A stretch of DNA of 64,000 bases from Bog-473 sp963707835 (GTDB lineage: Bacteria; Actinomycetota; Acidimicrobiia; Acidimicrobiales; RAAP-2): contig CAVPRI010000002.1 in the NCBI GenBank assembly GCA_963707835.1, positions 1,488,001 through 1,552,000 on the forward strand, given 5' to 3'. The translations under genes were made by a program, and so were the position numbers. Each line of letters opens with the position of its first letter. Position 1 is the stretch's first letter. Positions 8,713 to 17,888 of this stretch are shown here, in pieces. Below the pieces are notes generated by a model. That model was not told the origin of the DNA. It did not search any database and saw nothing but the letters and a program-made list of their open reading frames with translations.

Positions 8713-9582
8713 TCATCCCCACGGGGGCCGGTCCACCTCGATCCGCGCCAGCTCGGACGCCACCCGGCCGAACCGCCCGTCGTCGGCGGTCCACTGGCGC
8801 CACCCCTCCACGATCTCGGCGTCCGAGCGGGCCACGAAGTTCCACCACATGCGCAACGTCTCGGGGAAGGGAGGGCCGCCGAGCAGCATCAGGCGGGAAG
8901 CCGCCGGAGCGTCGATGGCACACCCGTCGCGGCCGGCCCCCAGGTAGGCCAGGACCCCGGGCTCCACGTGGGACCCGCCCAGCGAGAAGGCGCCCTCGAG
9001 CACGATCACGCCGTGCTCGTCCGTCGGCCGCAGCGGCAGCTCGCACCGTCCTGGCGGCACCAGCAGCTCCACACCGAAGTGTTGGCCATGGCCACCAGCC
9101 GGCGACTCGGTCCCGGCGAAGGAACCCATGAGGACCGTCGCCGTGGCGCCGGCCACCTCGAGCTGGGGCAGCGTCGCATGGTGCTCGAAGGCCGGCGCGC
9201 CATGGCGTGTCTCCTCGGGCTGGGCCACCCACAGCTGGATCCCGTGCAACGCCGTGGCGCGGCCCGGGTCCTCCTCGGCGTGGGCCACGCCGTGCCCCGC
9301 GGTCATGAGGTTGAGCTGCCCAGGCCGGATGAGCTGCTCGCTGCCCAGGCTGTCGCGGTGCACCAGCTCCCCGGCCACCAGCCAGGTCACCGTCTGCAGG
9401 CCCATGTGCGGATGAGGTCCGATGCCCGCCGTGGCGACGCCGTCGCTCTGGCGCAGGGCCACGGGACCCATGTGATCGGCGAAGCACCACGCGCCCACGG
9501 TGCGCCGCGGTCGATGGGGCAGGACGCGCCGCACCGGCAACGAACCCACCTGCGAGGCCCGACCGGGCAGGATCTCGACCAC
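8713..9582 (-). CDS. Pirin family bicupin
   Basis: 289-residue two-cupin protein. The metal-binding cupin histidines appear in GIGPHPHMGLQTVTWLVAGE (HPHMGLQ) and MTAGHGVAHAEED. The Pirin_C half contains GVIVLEGAFSLGG. Bacterial pirins act as quercetinase-like dioxygenases or redox-sensing regulators; which applies here cannot be told. The start is a GTG at 9582. It is divergent from the acetyltransferase gene at 9653. Confidence 0.88.
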   Translation of the reverse strand: MVEILPGRASQVGSLPVRRVLPHRPRRTVGAWCFADHMGPVALRQSDGVATAGIGPHPHMGLQTVTWLVAGELVHRDSLGSEQLIRPGQLNLMTAGHGVAHAEEDPGRATALHGIQLWVAQPEETRHGAPAFEHHATLPQLEVAGATATVLMGSFAGTESPAGGHGQHFGVELLVPPGRCELPLRPTDEHGVIVLEGAFSLGGSHVEPGVLAYLGAGRDGCAIDAPAASRLMLLGGPPFPETLRMWWNFVARSDAEIVEGWRQWTADDGRFGRVASELARIEVDRPPWG

Positions 9583-9652
9583 CTCACTTTCCTACACCCC
9601 TAAGGTGGCCGCGGAGGCCCCGACTGGGAACGCGGGGCCCGGGAGGCACGCG

Positions 9653-10108
9653 ATGTCCACACCAGCCCACGAGCTCGATGTCGTCGACCTCCCCGATCAG
9701 CACCGCTTCGTGGTCCGGCGTGACGGCACCGAGGCCGAGCTCGTCTACCGCAAGACCGGCCGGCGGCTCTCGCTCCTCCACACCGAGGTGCCCCCGCCGC
9801 TCGGCGGACAGGGCATAGGCGGGATCCTGGTGGGGGCGGCCGTGGCACTCGCCGCGGCCGAGGGCCTCACGGTGGTGCCCTGGTGCCCCTTCGCCCAGCG
9901 CTTCCTCGAGGGCCATCCCGAGGTGACGGCCCGGGTCAGTGTCCAATGGCCCACGGCGGCCGCCGGCCCACCCGAGGGACCGGACCACCGGGTCGAGGTC
10001 TCCCTCGACGAGCAAGAGCGCGAATCGTTCCCCGCGTCGGACCCCCACTCCGACTGGGCCGGGCCCGACGTGTCGCCGGGGGACGAGGGCGAGACGCTCG
10101 GGGGCTAG
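9653..10108 (+). CDS. Small GNAT-family N-acetyltransferase (YidJ/Gtn-like)
   Basis: 151 residues. The first 100 form the minimal acetyltransferase fold of the PF14542 type: ELVYRKTGRRLSLLHTEVP, then PLGGQGIGGILVGAAVALA (acetyl-CoA loop) and VVPWCPFAQRFLEGHPE. A short acidic tail contains ESFPASDPHSDW, a motif I recognise from small actinobacterial proteins. Start ATG 9653 follows GGGAGG. Its TAG stop uses the first base of the adjacent IS630 element, but the pre-insertion sequence would have read TAG as well (see findings). Confidence 0.8.
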   Translation: MSTPAHELDVVDLPDQHRFVVRRDGTEAELVYRKTGRRLSLLHTEVPPPLGGQGIGGILVGAAVALAAAEGLTVVPWCPFAQRFLEGHPEVTARVSVQWPTAAAGPPEGPDHRVEVSLDEQERESFPASDPHSDWAGPDVSPGDEGETLGG

Positions 10109-10122
10109 TGACCTGAGTCAGA
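10108..10122 (+). repeat. IS630 left terminal inverted repeat
   Basis: GTGACCTGAGTCAGA, identical to the complement of 11261-11275, directly after the TA target duplicate. Confidence 0.9.
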
Positions 10123-11188
10123 GATCCGCGGCGGAATAGCTAGCCAGAGTGTCCAGGATCTGGTCGGCACTCTTGTGCCAGGCGAACGGTGTGGGCTCCT
10201 CGTTCCACTGATCCACCCAGGTGGCGATCGATGCCTCGAGCTCTTTGGTCGAGCGATGGGTGCCCCGCTTCAGCCACTTGGTCGTCAACTCGGGCAACTA
10301 GCGCTCCACCAGGTTCATCCACGAGCTGTAGGTGGGCGTGAAGTGGAGGTGGAACCTCGGGTGCCGCATCAGCCAGCGGTGGATCTCAGGCGTCTTGTGC
10401 GTCGAGACGTTATCGACCACGAGATGCACGTCGAGATCCTCGGAGACGCTGCGGTTGATGAGGTTCAAGAAGTGACGAAACTCCTGGGCCCGGTGGCGCT
10501 CGGTCATATCGGCGATCACGTGCCCCGATGCGACGTCGAGGGCCGCATAGAGATTGGTGGTGCCTCCTCGCACGTAGTTGTGGGTGCGCCGTTCGGGCAG
10601 TCCCGGCCGAAGGGGGAGCACCGGCGAGGTTCGATCAAGGGCCTGGATCTGGGTCTTCTCATCAACACAGAGCACGAGTGCGGCGTCGGGCGGGTTGATG
10701 TAGAGACCGACGATGTCACGCACCTTGTCGACGAAGAGTGGGTCGGGGCTGAGCTTGAACGTATCGACGAGGTGGGGCTTGAGCCCGAAGGCCCGCCAGA
10801 TCCGGCTGACGGCCGACTGACTCATCCCTGTCGTGGTGGCCATCGACGCGTCGACCAGTGCGTGGCATCGACTGGTGTCTCCTCGAGGGTCTTGACGATG
10901 AGCATCTCGACGTCGTCGTCACCGATCGAAACGTGCGCCCCGGGGCGAGGCTCGTCGTGCAGCCCCTCGAGGCGCTGCGCCACGAAGCGAGCCCGCCACT
11001 TGTTCACGGTGGAGCGAGCACACCGAGTCGGGTGGCCACCTCGGTGTTGTGTCCTCCTTCGGCGCAGGCCAGCACGATACGGCAGCGAAACGCCAAGGCT
11101 TGAGACTCTTCGCACGTCTTGCCCAGCGCTCGAGTTGTTCGCGCTCGTCGTTGCTGAGCACCAAAGGATCGAGAACCGAACGTCGCAT
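10118..11188 (-). pseudogene. IS630-family transposase, broken by frameshifts and a stop
   Basis: DDE transposase. Reading across frames gives a full protein. The N-terminal helix-turn-helix part is MRRSVLDPLVLSNDE then CRIVLACAEGGHNTEVATRLGV and STVNKWRARFV. The catalytic domain has VLCVDEKTQIQALDR (first Asp), LVVDNVSTHKTPEIHRW (second Asp) and FTPTYSSWMNLVER (Glu region). The C-terminus is LPELTTKWLKRGTHRS, ending SYSAADL. Frame changes occur near 11110, 11030 and 10843. The Trp codon after MNLVER is TAG (about 10300). Four separate lesions in one kilobase are more than elsewhere in the window, so this copy is probably inactive. Confidence 0.88.
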
Positions 11189-11260
11189 GCCCGCCTCCCA
11201 TCGTTACTGATGACAGGCACAACGCGAGACGTGTGGAAATTCCCCCGAGATTGCGAATTA

Positions 11261-11275
11261 TCTGACTCAGGTCAC
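11261..11275 (-). repeat. IS630 right terminal inverted repeat
   Basis: Complement reads GTGACCTGAGTCAGA; it is followed by the second TA target copy. Confidence 0.9.
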
Positions 11276-12235
11276 TAGGAGCGGAGGATCTCGGAGAGCA
11301 GCTGCGGCGCCACGTTGCGCCCGGTCAGCAGCACCACGGTGGGACGTCCCCCGGGATCGTGCTCGATCACCCCCGAACGCAGCGCGGCGACGCCCACGGC
11401 GCCTGCCCCTTCGAGCACGAGACCCATCTTGGTGGCGGCGAAGGCCATGGCCGACCGGATGTCGGACTCGCTCACCGTGCGGACTTCGACCCGGTGCGCC
11501 GAGCGCGATGTCGAGCGTGACGGTACCGGGCTCGAGATTGCCGGCCAGCCCGTCGGCCACCGTCGGCTCGACCTCAATGGGCACGATGGCGCCCGCGGCG
11601 AGCGCCGCGCTGATCGACGGTGACGCCTCGGACTCGATCCCGACCACACGCGCTCCGGAGCCCTCGAGGCCCAGGATCACCCCCGAGAGCAATCCCCCAC
11701 CCCCGCACGGGACGACCACCGTACCGATCTCGGGCAGCTGGGACCGGAGCTCGCGAGCCAGGGTCGCCTGTCCGGCGATCACGTCGGTGTCGTTGTAGGG
11801 CGACACATACCGGCTGCCCTCACTCCCGGCCAGGTCGAGCGCATGCGCCTCGGCCTCGCGGTAGCCCTTGCCGTGCAGCACCAGGCGCACGTCGTACTGG
11901 CGCAGCGCCGACACCTTGGCCGCCGAGGCCCCCGTCGGGACCACCACGGTGGACCGCACCCCCAGCCGGGTGGCCGCGTACGCCACGCCGAGACCGTGGT
12001 TCCCCGCCGAGGCGGCCACGACGGCACAGCCGGGGTCGGCCCCGTACGCGGCGGACACGGCCGCCAGCCCCCCACGCACCTTGAAGGAACCCGTGGGCTG
12101 CAGCGTCTCGATCTTGACCACCACCGACGGCCCCAGCTGGGGCATCCCCACGACCGGTGTCTCGGGAAGGAACCGTCGCACCACGGACCATGCCGACTCG
12201 AGGTGGGCCGGGCTCGGAACCGCCACCTCGCGCAC
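11275..12235 (-). CDS. PLP-dependent threonine/serine dehydratase-like enzyme (one frameshift)
   Basis: Fold-type II PLP enzyme of the threonine dehydratase family. It has the Schiff-base lysine in TGSFKVRGG, the ASAGNHGLGVAYAA segment that binds substrate, and the glycine-rich phosphate loop VVPCGGGGLLSG. The frame breaks near 11499-11502: LDIAL continues one base off as AHRVEVRTVSESDIRSAMAF, explained by an extra G in a GG pair. No ACT regulatory domain is seen, so a catabolic dehydratase or racemase is more likely than biosynthetic IlvA. Start is uncertain; GTG at 12235 fits the family N-terminus, with GTG 12226 also possible. Its TAG stop overlaps the CTAG into which IS630 inserted. Confidence 0.82.
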
Positions 12236-12297
12236 GGGTCCAGTCTGGTCGATCACGTACGACGGGTCACGCTGGGGCCGCCGGGGGCTCGGGCACA

Positions 12298-12924
12298 ATG
12301 GCGCCAATGAGCGGCTTCGGAGCGGACCTCGGCATCGCCGTGGTGGCCTTCGTCGGGACGAACGTCGACAATTGCATCGTGACCACGACCATGGTGGCCG
12401 GCGCGCCGGTGGCCCACGCGCATCGCATCGCGGCCGGCCAGGTGCTCGGCTTCATCGTGCTGGTCGCCGGTGCCGCCGCAGCCGCGGTGCTCCTCTTCGA
12501 GGTCCCGACCGCCGCCCTGGGGCTGCTGGGCCTGGTGCCCCTGGCCCTCGGCGCCCACGGACTGCTCGAGCTCTGGCGCTCCAAACGGGCACACGCGAGT
12601 GCGGTCCCGAGGACCGAGCTCGTCCGCGCACGTGCCGTCGGGCGCAGTCTCGTGGCGGCGGCGCTGGTCACGGTGGCGGCCGGTGGCGACAACGTGGCCG
12701 TGTACATCCCGCTGTTCCGGGGTGGGGGCGCCACCGGGGTGGGGGTGCTGCTCGGCGTGTTCGCCCTGGGCGAGGTCGGGGTGACCGCGCTGGTGCTGTC
12801 CGCGGGTCGCCACGCACGCGCCCGCGCCCTCATGACCCGGCTCGGAGCGACCGCGGTACCGGCCGTGCTGTGCTGCCTCGGGGTCCTCGTCCTGCTCGAG
12901 GCGGGCTCGCTGGCATGGCTCTGA
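12298..12924 (+). CDS. CadD-like cadmium resistance/LysE-type membrane transporter
   Basis: 208-residue polytopic membrane protein with about six hydrophobic segments. The N-terminal AVVAFVGTNVDNCIV and the mid-protein repeat ALVTVAAGGDNVAVYIPLF are the paired D-N motifs of the CadD cadmium-resistance family, and the protein shows the expected internal duplication. The substrate cannot be read from sequence. It starts at 12298 or, less likely, at the second ATG 12307; no strong ribosome site is seen, so a leaderless transcript is possible. Divergent from the PLP enzyme gene. Confidence 0.78.
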   Translation: MAPMSGFGADLGIAVVAFVGTNVDNCIVTTTMVAGAPVAHAHRIAAGQVLGFIVLVAGAAAAAVLLFEVPTAALGLLGLVPLALGAHGLLELWRSKRAHASAVPRTELVRARAVGRSLVAAALVTVAAGGDNVAVYIPLFRGGGATGVGVLLGVFALGEVGVTALVLSAGRHARARALMTRLGATAVPAVLCCLGVLVLLEAGSLAWL

Positions 12925-13011
12925 CGTGGCCCTCCCCCCTCACGTGATCCCCCCGATGGTGCGCCCGCGTCCCCGACCGGGGCGTCGCCCGTGTGAGCCC
13001 CTCGCTCGCCC

Positions 13012-14478
13012 TCAGGTCTCGCGTGGAGGGTCCACCACGGTGATCACCGTGCTGGCCACGTGGTCCACCCCGGGCCGGAGGGTGCGGTAGACCTCGACCG
13101 CAGCCGGATCCGGCTCGATGGGTGCCTCCGGAGGGTCGAGCTGATCGAGGGTCAGGTCCATGCCCAGCGCTCGCCCGGCCAGCAGCGCGGCGCCGGCCGA
13201 CGAGGCCTCACCGGAGCGGTGGCGCACGGCAGGCACCCCCAGGATGCCGGTGAGCACGTCGACCCACACCGGGAGCCCGGTGCCCGACCCGCCGAGCGTC
13301 ACGCCCTCGGCGGGCGAACCGCCCAGGCGCCCGACCGTCACCACCTCCATGACCCGCAGCACGTCCCAGGCCACCGCCTCGATCACGGCGCGCGCCAGGT
13401 CGCTGGCGCCGTGCTCGGCGCTGAGCCCCACGAAGCCGGCTCGGGCCTCGTCCCGCCACCATCGGGCGCGGGCACCGTCGAGCCAGGGCATGGCCACCAC
13501 GCCGCGCGCCCCGGGCGGGCTGTCGCCGGCCAGCCGGGCCAGCTCGTTGTGAGTGCTGCCGAGCAACCGCGCCAGCCAGTTGAGGAAGGAGCCCGCGGCG
13601 GACAGCCCGCCTTCGAGCAGCCAGCCCTCATCGGCCACGCGCGTCACCACCGCACCGGCGGGTGAGGGCACCGGGCGCTCGTGCACCGGCACCGAGACGT
13701 TCCCCGTGGTGCCCCAGCTCACCATGGGGTTGGCCTCCGAGGACCCTGATCCGAGGACCTCGCACTGGCGGTCACCGGCCCCGATGACCACTGGGGTGCC
13801 CGGTCGCAGCCCCAACTCGGCCCCGGGCACCGGCTTGAGATGCCCGACCACGGTGTCGGACGGCACCACGCTCGGCAGCTTGCCGAGCGCGGGGCCGGCC
13901 AGCTCGCGCACCGCGTTGCCGTCAAAGTCGTAGAGTCCGCTGCGCGAGGCGAAGGTCGCGTCCGTCACCACCTGGTCGGTCAGGCGGTAGACCACCAGGT
14001 CGCGCGGGGAGAGGATCAGATCCGCAGCGTCGAGCCGGGCGGGCTCGTTCTCGGCCAGCCAGGCCAGCTTGGCGGCGACCGAGCCGGCGTCGAGGGGGAT
14101 CCCCGTACGGGCCCGGATGATGTCGTCGCCCCCCACCCGATCAGCCAACCGGCGTGCCGCGTCGGCGGCGCGGTGGTCGGACCACAAGATGCCCCGCCCG
14201 ATCGGGTCGCCCTTGAGGGTGACGGGGACGAAGGTCTGCCGGGCCCCCGTACAGGCCACCACGTCGACCTCGGCGAAGGCCCGGGGCGCCTGGGCACGCG
14301 CCTCGGCGCAGGCGATGACCAGTGTGGTCCACCAACGCAGCGGGTCCTGCTCGGACCACCCCGGGTGCGGGTGCGCGGTCGAGAGCTCCGAGCGCGCCAA
14401 CGTGACCAGCCCACTGTCCCCCCACAGGCCGACCTTGGTGATCGTCGTCCCGAAGTCGACCGTAAGGATCACAACCAC
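13012..14478 (-). CDS. FGGY-family carbohydrate kinase
   Basis: ATP-dependent sugar kinase with the two-lobed actin-like fold, 488 residues. ILTVDFGTTITKVGLW is the N-terminal phosphate-1 motif. GRGILWSDHRAADAA and DAGSVAAKLAWL form the sugar-binding region. VVIGAGDRQCEVLGSGSSE contains the catalytic-Asp G-x-G-D segment. LGGSGTGLPVWVDVLTGILG is the C-terminal adenosine site. The exact sugar (xylulose, gluconate or other) is not determinable. I place the start at GTG 14478, nine bases after GGAGGGG. The same frame is open upstream into the SDR gene, but only because that gene has lost its stop through a one-base deletion. Confidence 0.85.
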   Translation of the reverse strand: MVVILTVDFGTTITKVGLWGDSGLVTLARSELSTAHPHPGWSEQDPLRWWTTLVIACAEARAQAPRAFAEVDVVACTGARQTFVPVTLKGDPIGRGILWSDHRAADAARRLADRVGGDDIIRARTGIPLDAGSVAAKLAWLAENEPARLDAADLILSPRDLVVYRLTDQVVTDATFASRSGLYDFDGNAVRELAGPALGKLPSVVPSDTVVGHLKPVPGAELGLRPGTPVVIGAGDRQCEVLGSGSSEANPMVSWGTTGNVSVPVHERPVPSPAGAVVTRVADEGWLLEGGLSAAGSFLNWLARLLGSTHNELARLAGDSPPGARGVVAMPWLDGARARWWRDEARAGFVGLSAEHGASDLARAVIEAVAWDVLRVMEVVTVGRLGGSPAEGVTLGGSGTGLPVWVDVLTGILGVPAVRHRSGEASSAGAALLAGRALGMDLTLDQLDPPEAPIEPDPAAVEVYRTLRPGVDHVASTVITVVDPPRET

Positions 14479-14554
14479 GCCACAGTACCCCTCCGTCGAC
14501 GCCCCGATCGGTGCCCTCGAGACCCCAACGGGGCCCGGCGACGAGGAACGGGCC

Positions 14555-15339
14555 TCAGACCGCGGCGAGAGGCCCCCGTCGAGGTTGATCGCCGTTCCGG
14601 TCACGTACGAGGCACGCGGCGACAACAGGAAGGAGGCAAGGTCGGCGAACTCGTCGGCCCGCCCGAAACGGCCGAGCGGGATCCCGGTGTCCCGGGCCAC
14701 GCGGGCGTAGAACTCCTCCACCCCCGCCCCGGCCTCCGCCGCGGCACGCACCCACTGCCCGCTCTCGATCATGCCGATCAACACGGCGTTCACCCGGATG
14801 CCGTCGTGGGCCAGCTCCTTGGAGAGCGCCTTCATCAGCGCCATGCCGGCCGCCCGGGTCACCGAGCTCGGTTCGCTGGCCGCCCCGGGTGTCTTGGCCG
14901 CCATGGCCAAGATGAACAGGATCGCCCCCCGGCTGGCCCGCAGGTACGGCACCGTCAGCCGGGAGAGGCGCACGGCGGCCAGCAGCTTCAGATCGATGTC
15001 CGAGACCCACGTGGAATCGTCGACCGACTCGATGGTGCCCGCGGCGGCACGCCCGGCGTTGTGCACCACGCCGTCGATCCGGCCCCATCGGGTGACCGCG
15101 GCGTCCACGAACGCCTCGAGGTCGTCCGCCCGGGCCACGTCGGCCCGCTGCACCAGGGTGTCGCCACCTGACTCCGACAGGCTCGCCGCGGCGGCGCGCA
15201 GCCGGTCCTCGTCGCGACCGCACACGGCGACCGCGGCACCGGCGACCGCCAGCCGCGAGGCCAGACTCAGGCCGAGCCCGTCGGTGCCGCCGGTGACGAG
15301 CACGACCTTGCCGGACATCTCGAGATCCACGCCAACCAC
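14555..15339 (-). CDS. SDR-family protein with atypical active site (3'-end frameshift)
   Basis: Rossmann-fold SDR with VVLVTGGTDGLGLSLASRL as cofactor motif and VVHNAGRAA. It ends TGTAINLDGGLSP. In the usual YxxxK region the text is SSVTRAAGMALMKALSKEL, with neither Tyr nor the paired Lys in register, so catalysis is uncertain. The last codons show a missing base near 14562-14570. With it restored the protein ends GGLSPAV and stops at 14555-14557, the normal SDR terminus. Without it the frame runs into the FGGY kinase. Start GTG 15339 or ATG 15318 are both possible. It lies just ahead of the sugar kinase, suggesting a polyol or sugar pathway. Confidence 0.72.
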
Positions 15340-15381
15340 ATCCCCTGGTCGGACCCGCGCCGGGTCCCGCCCGGGACGAGG

Positions 15382-17067
15382 TTACCCAGCCTCGGTCGGT
15401 TCCCTGTCGGTCGGCTCGTGCCCCTCGGGCACACCCGCGGTGGCGCCCTCGGGGACGAGACCGTCGAAGGGCTCGATCCCGAACAGCCCGACAGGTGTTC
15501 CGAGGTCCTCGGGCACCCGTGTCGGCGTGTCACGGTTGAGGACCTCGCCCCGGAAGTAGGCCGGACGCACCGCCCACATGATCAGCATCAGGACCACACC
15601 GAGGATGATGGCGGCGACGTCGAGGATGAAGACCCCGCCGATCACCCGGTGGGTCCCCGGGAACGTCCACGAGGTGTAGCTGGTGTCCGAGGGGTCCACC
15701 CAGTCGTGCCAGAGCGACCAGAACATGGCGAACCACAAGATGAGACCGCCGAACAGCGGCAGGACTCCCCGCAACCACACACTGCGTGCACTCTCGGTCA
15801 GGCTCTTGCGGTAGTACCAGACGCAGGCGAACCCGGTCAGGCCGTAATAGAAGGCGATCATCACGCCCAGCGCGGTCACCGAGTCACCGATCACGCTGCT
15901 GCCCGAAGAGAGGTAGTTCATGGCCACGTAGAGCGCGATGGAAATGGCCCCCATGGCGACCGTCGAGACCGTCGGGGTCAGGAACTTCTTGTGCACCCGC
16001 CCGAACGCCGAGGGGATGGCCTTGTAGACCGCCATCGACAGCGTGGTCCGGGCCGTGGGCAGGATCGTGGTCTGCGTCGACGCCGCCGCCGAGCTCAGCA
16101 CCATCAACAAGAGCAGGTGGACCATGACCCAGCCGATGCCCGAGGTGCCGAACACCGAGCCGCCGAGCACGTTGATGACGTCCCCGGAGTTGGCCGAATT
16201 GCCCAGGCCGATGCCGGTCGTGCCGATGCCGGCGTAGGACTGCGACGCCATGACCACGATGGCGTAGGTCACGAGCAGGATGATGGTCGAGAGCACGGCC
16301 GCCCGCCCGGGGATGCGGTGCGAGTCCTTGGTCTCCTCGTTCACCGACACCGCGGTGTCCCAGCCCCAGTAGATGAAGAGCATGAGGGTGAAGCCCACCA
16401 TGAAGCCGGTGAACTTGAAGTCGTGGAAGGGATTGAACCACTGCGCGCTGGGGGCGAGGTGCCCCGGGGGCGCGTGGCCGGTGCCCACCTTCACCAGGGC
16501 CACCACGGCGAACAGGAGCAGGATGGTCAGCTCGATGCCCAGTAGGACCTTCTGCATGTTGGCCGAGATCTCGATCCCGACGTAACAGATGGCCGTCATG
16601 ACGACGATCCACAGGATCCCGACCAGCAGCACCCAGCCGCTGGACGGGTTCGCTCCGATGCCCTTGGCGCCGAAGAGCAGGAAGACGTACTGGCCCGCGA
16701 TCTGGGCCAGGCTGGCCATGACCAGGATGTCGGCCGCCACGATGCCCCAGCCGCCGAGCCAGCCGGTCTTGGGGCCGAAGGCCCGGGCACCCCAGGTGAA
16801 GGTGGTGCCACAATCGGGGTCGGCGTAGTTCAGCTCCTTGTAGGCGTAGGAGACGAACAGCATCGGGATGAAGGCCAGGATCGTGATGATCGGGGCCTGG
16901 AGCCCGTTGATGGCGATGACCACGAACCCCAACGTGGCGGCCAGGCTGTAGGCGGGTGCAGTGGACGCCACGCCGACCACGACCGACGAGATCAGACCGA
17001 GCGCTCCGCCCTTGAGCCCCTTCGCCCCCGGATCCTGCTGAGCCAGCGTCTCATCGAGATGAACCAT
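15382..17067 (-). CDS. APC-superfamily amino acid/polyamine permease
   Basis: 561-residue integral membrane transporter with about twelve to thirteen hydrophobic segments and a hydrophilic C-terminal tail. Segment 1 (GLISSVVVGVASTAPAYSLA) holds the unwound substrate-binding Gly motif. YADPDCGTTFTWGARAFGP and the long YWGWDTAVSVNEETKD segment are typical APC motifs. Probably a proton-coupled importer of amino acids or amines; the substrate is unknown. Start ATG 17067 with AGAAAGGA upstream. A GTGTG-N5-CACAC palindrome lies 80 bases upstream in the promoter region. Confidence 0.87.
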   Translation of the reverse strand: MVHLDETLAQQDPGAKGLKGGALGLISSVVVGVASTAPAYSLAATLGFVVIAINGLQAPIITILAFIPMLFVSYAYKELNYADPDCGTTFTWGARAFGPKTGWLGGWGIVAADILVMASLAQIAGQYVFLLFGAKGIGANPSSGWVLLVGILWIVVMTAICYVGIEISANMQKVLLGIELTILLLFAVVALVKVGTGHAPPGHLAPSAQWFNPFHDFKFTGFMVGFTLMLFIYWGWDTAVSVNEETKDSHRIPGRAAVLSTIILLVTYAIVVMASQSYAGIGTTGIGLGNSANSGDVINVLGGSVFGTSGIGWVMVHLLLLMVLSSAAASTQTTILPTARTTLSMAVYKAIPSAFGRVHKKFLTPTVSTVAMGAISIALYVAMNYLSSGSSVIGDSVTALGVMIAFYYGLTGFACVWYYRKSLTESARSVWLRGVLPLFGGLILWFAMFWSLWHDWVDPSDTSYTSWTFPGTHRVIGGVFILDVAAIILGVVLMLIMWAVRPAYFRGEVLNRDTPTRVPEDLGTPVGLFGIEPFDGLVPEGATAGVPEGHEPTDREPTEAG

Positions 17068-17146
17068 GGTGGCCCGTCCTTTCTGAGGATCTGCCCCGCA
17101 CCATACTCAAGAAGGACACAAATTCCTAGATATCGTCACCGATCTC

Positions 17147-17161
17147 GTGTGCATTTCACAC
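17147..17161. promoter_or_regulatory. Palindrome upstream of the APC permease
   Basis: GTGTGCATTTCACAC, 5-base arms around 5 bases, in the AT-richer 148-base gap (17068-17215) that separates ParA from the permease. It could be an operator for the permease promoter; no regulator is encoded next to it. Confidence 0.35.
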
Positions 17162-17215
17162 TTCGCCCGCCCATTTCAACGCGGGCTGCACTGTTCGGTG
17201 CCGGAAATCGTCTGA

Positions 17216-17797
17216 TCAACGGCGAGGCAGGGTCGCCCTCTTGAGCACCTTGGCATAGTGCTCGAGCCCCTCGATCGACAGGGCGGCCGCCGGCCCGCTG
17301 GCGATGGAGACCCGTTCGGGCACCACACCCCAGACCGGCACCTCGAGCTCGGTCCACCAGGCGATGGTGGCCTCGAGGTCGTTGGTCCCGATCCTGGCCG
17401 AGCAGACCACCACGCCGGCCGGGACGTCCCGCGGCGTCATGCCCAGGGTGGCGACCACCCGGTTCGGCTCTACCCCACCGGCCCGGGTCGGGATGACCAC
17501 GGCGTCGGCCCGGCCCAATGCGGCCTGCACGACGCTCCCCTCGCCCGGCGGCGTGTCCACCACGACCAGGCCGTCCTCCCGGCTCATCGCTTTGGTGACC
17601 GTGCGGACCGAGGGCCCCTCCACCAGCTCGACACCCTCGAGCGGGTCGGTCTCGTACCACTCGGCCGTCGAGCCCTGCGGGTCGGCGTCCACCAGTGTCA
17701 CCGTGCCGCGGCCCCGCCGACCGGCCACCGCGGCCAGGTACACGGCGGTGGTCGACTTCCCGACCCCGCCCTTGACGTTGCTCACCACGATGTTCAT
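17216..17797 (-). CDS. ParA/MinD-type ATPase
   Basis: 193-residue deviant-Walker ATPase. SNVKGGVGKSTTAVYLA is the Walker A motif with the signature lysine, TLVDADPQGSTAEW is Walker A', and GLVVVDTPPGEG is Walker B. There is no ParB or parS next to it, so this is an orphan ParA of the kind that positions cell components rather than a chromosome-partition pair. ATG at 17797. Confidence 0.88.
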   Translation of the reverse strand: MNIVVSNVKGGVGKSTTAVYLAAVAGRRGRGTVTLVDADPQGSTAEWYETDPLEGVELVEGPSVRTVTKAMSREDGLVVVDTPPGEGSVVQAALGRADAVVIPTRAGGVEPNRVVATLGMTPRDVPAGVVVCSARIGTNDLEATIAWWTELEVPVWGVVPERVSIASGPAAALSIEGLEHYAKVLKRATLPRR

Positions 17798-17888
17798 GCG
17801 CGTCTCGCTTCCACCCTTCGTGTTCCGGCGAACGGCCCCTACGGTACCGGCACCGCGGCGCCACCGACCGCCACGGCCGGTGGCGCGC

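Larger units (their letters stand above)
10108..11275 (-). mobile_element. IS630-family insertion sequence, degenerate
   Basis: A 1,168-base element bounded by a 15-base perfect inverted repeat (GTGACCTGAGTCAGA) and flanked by TA on each side (10106-10107 and 11276-11277). The flanks give an empty site CTAG, matching the TA duplication and CTAG preference known for IS630. It holds one leftward transposase gene with several breaks. Confidence 0.9.

Noticed and set aside
9584..10048. Leftward frame opposite the small acetyltransferase
   Set aside because: The plus strand encodes a recognisable GNAT protein with ribosome site; the complement is a shadow frame.
10108..11275. IS630 frameshifts as programmed -1 frameshifting
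   Set aside because: Some IS630 elements use one programmed shift, but here there are several breaks plus an in-frame TAG replacing a conserved Trp, so decay or sequence error is more likely.
12940..13010. Terminator between the CadD-like gene and the FGGY kinase
   Set aside because: CCCCGACCGGGG is palindromic but leaves only a two-base loop, and no T tract follows on either strand.
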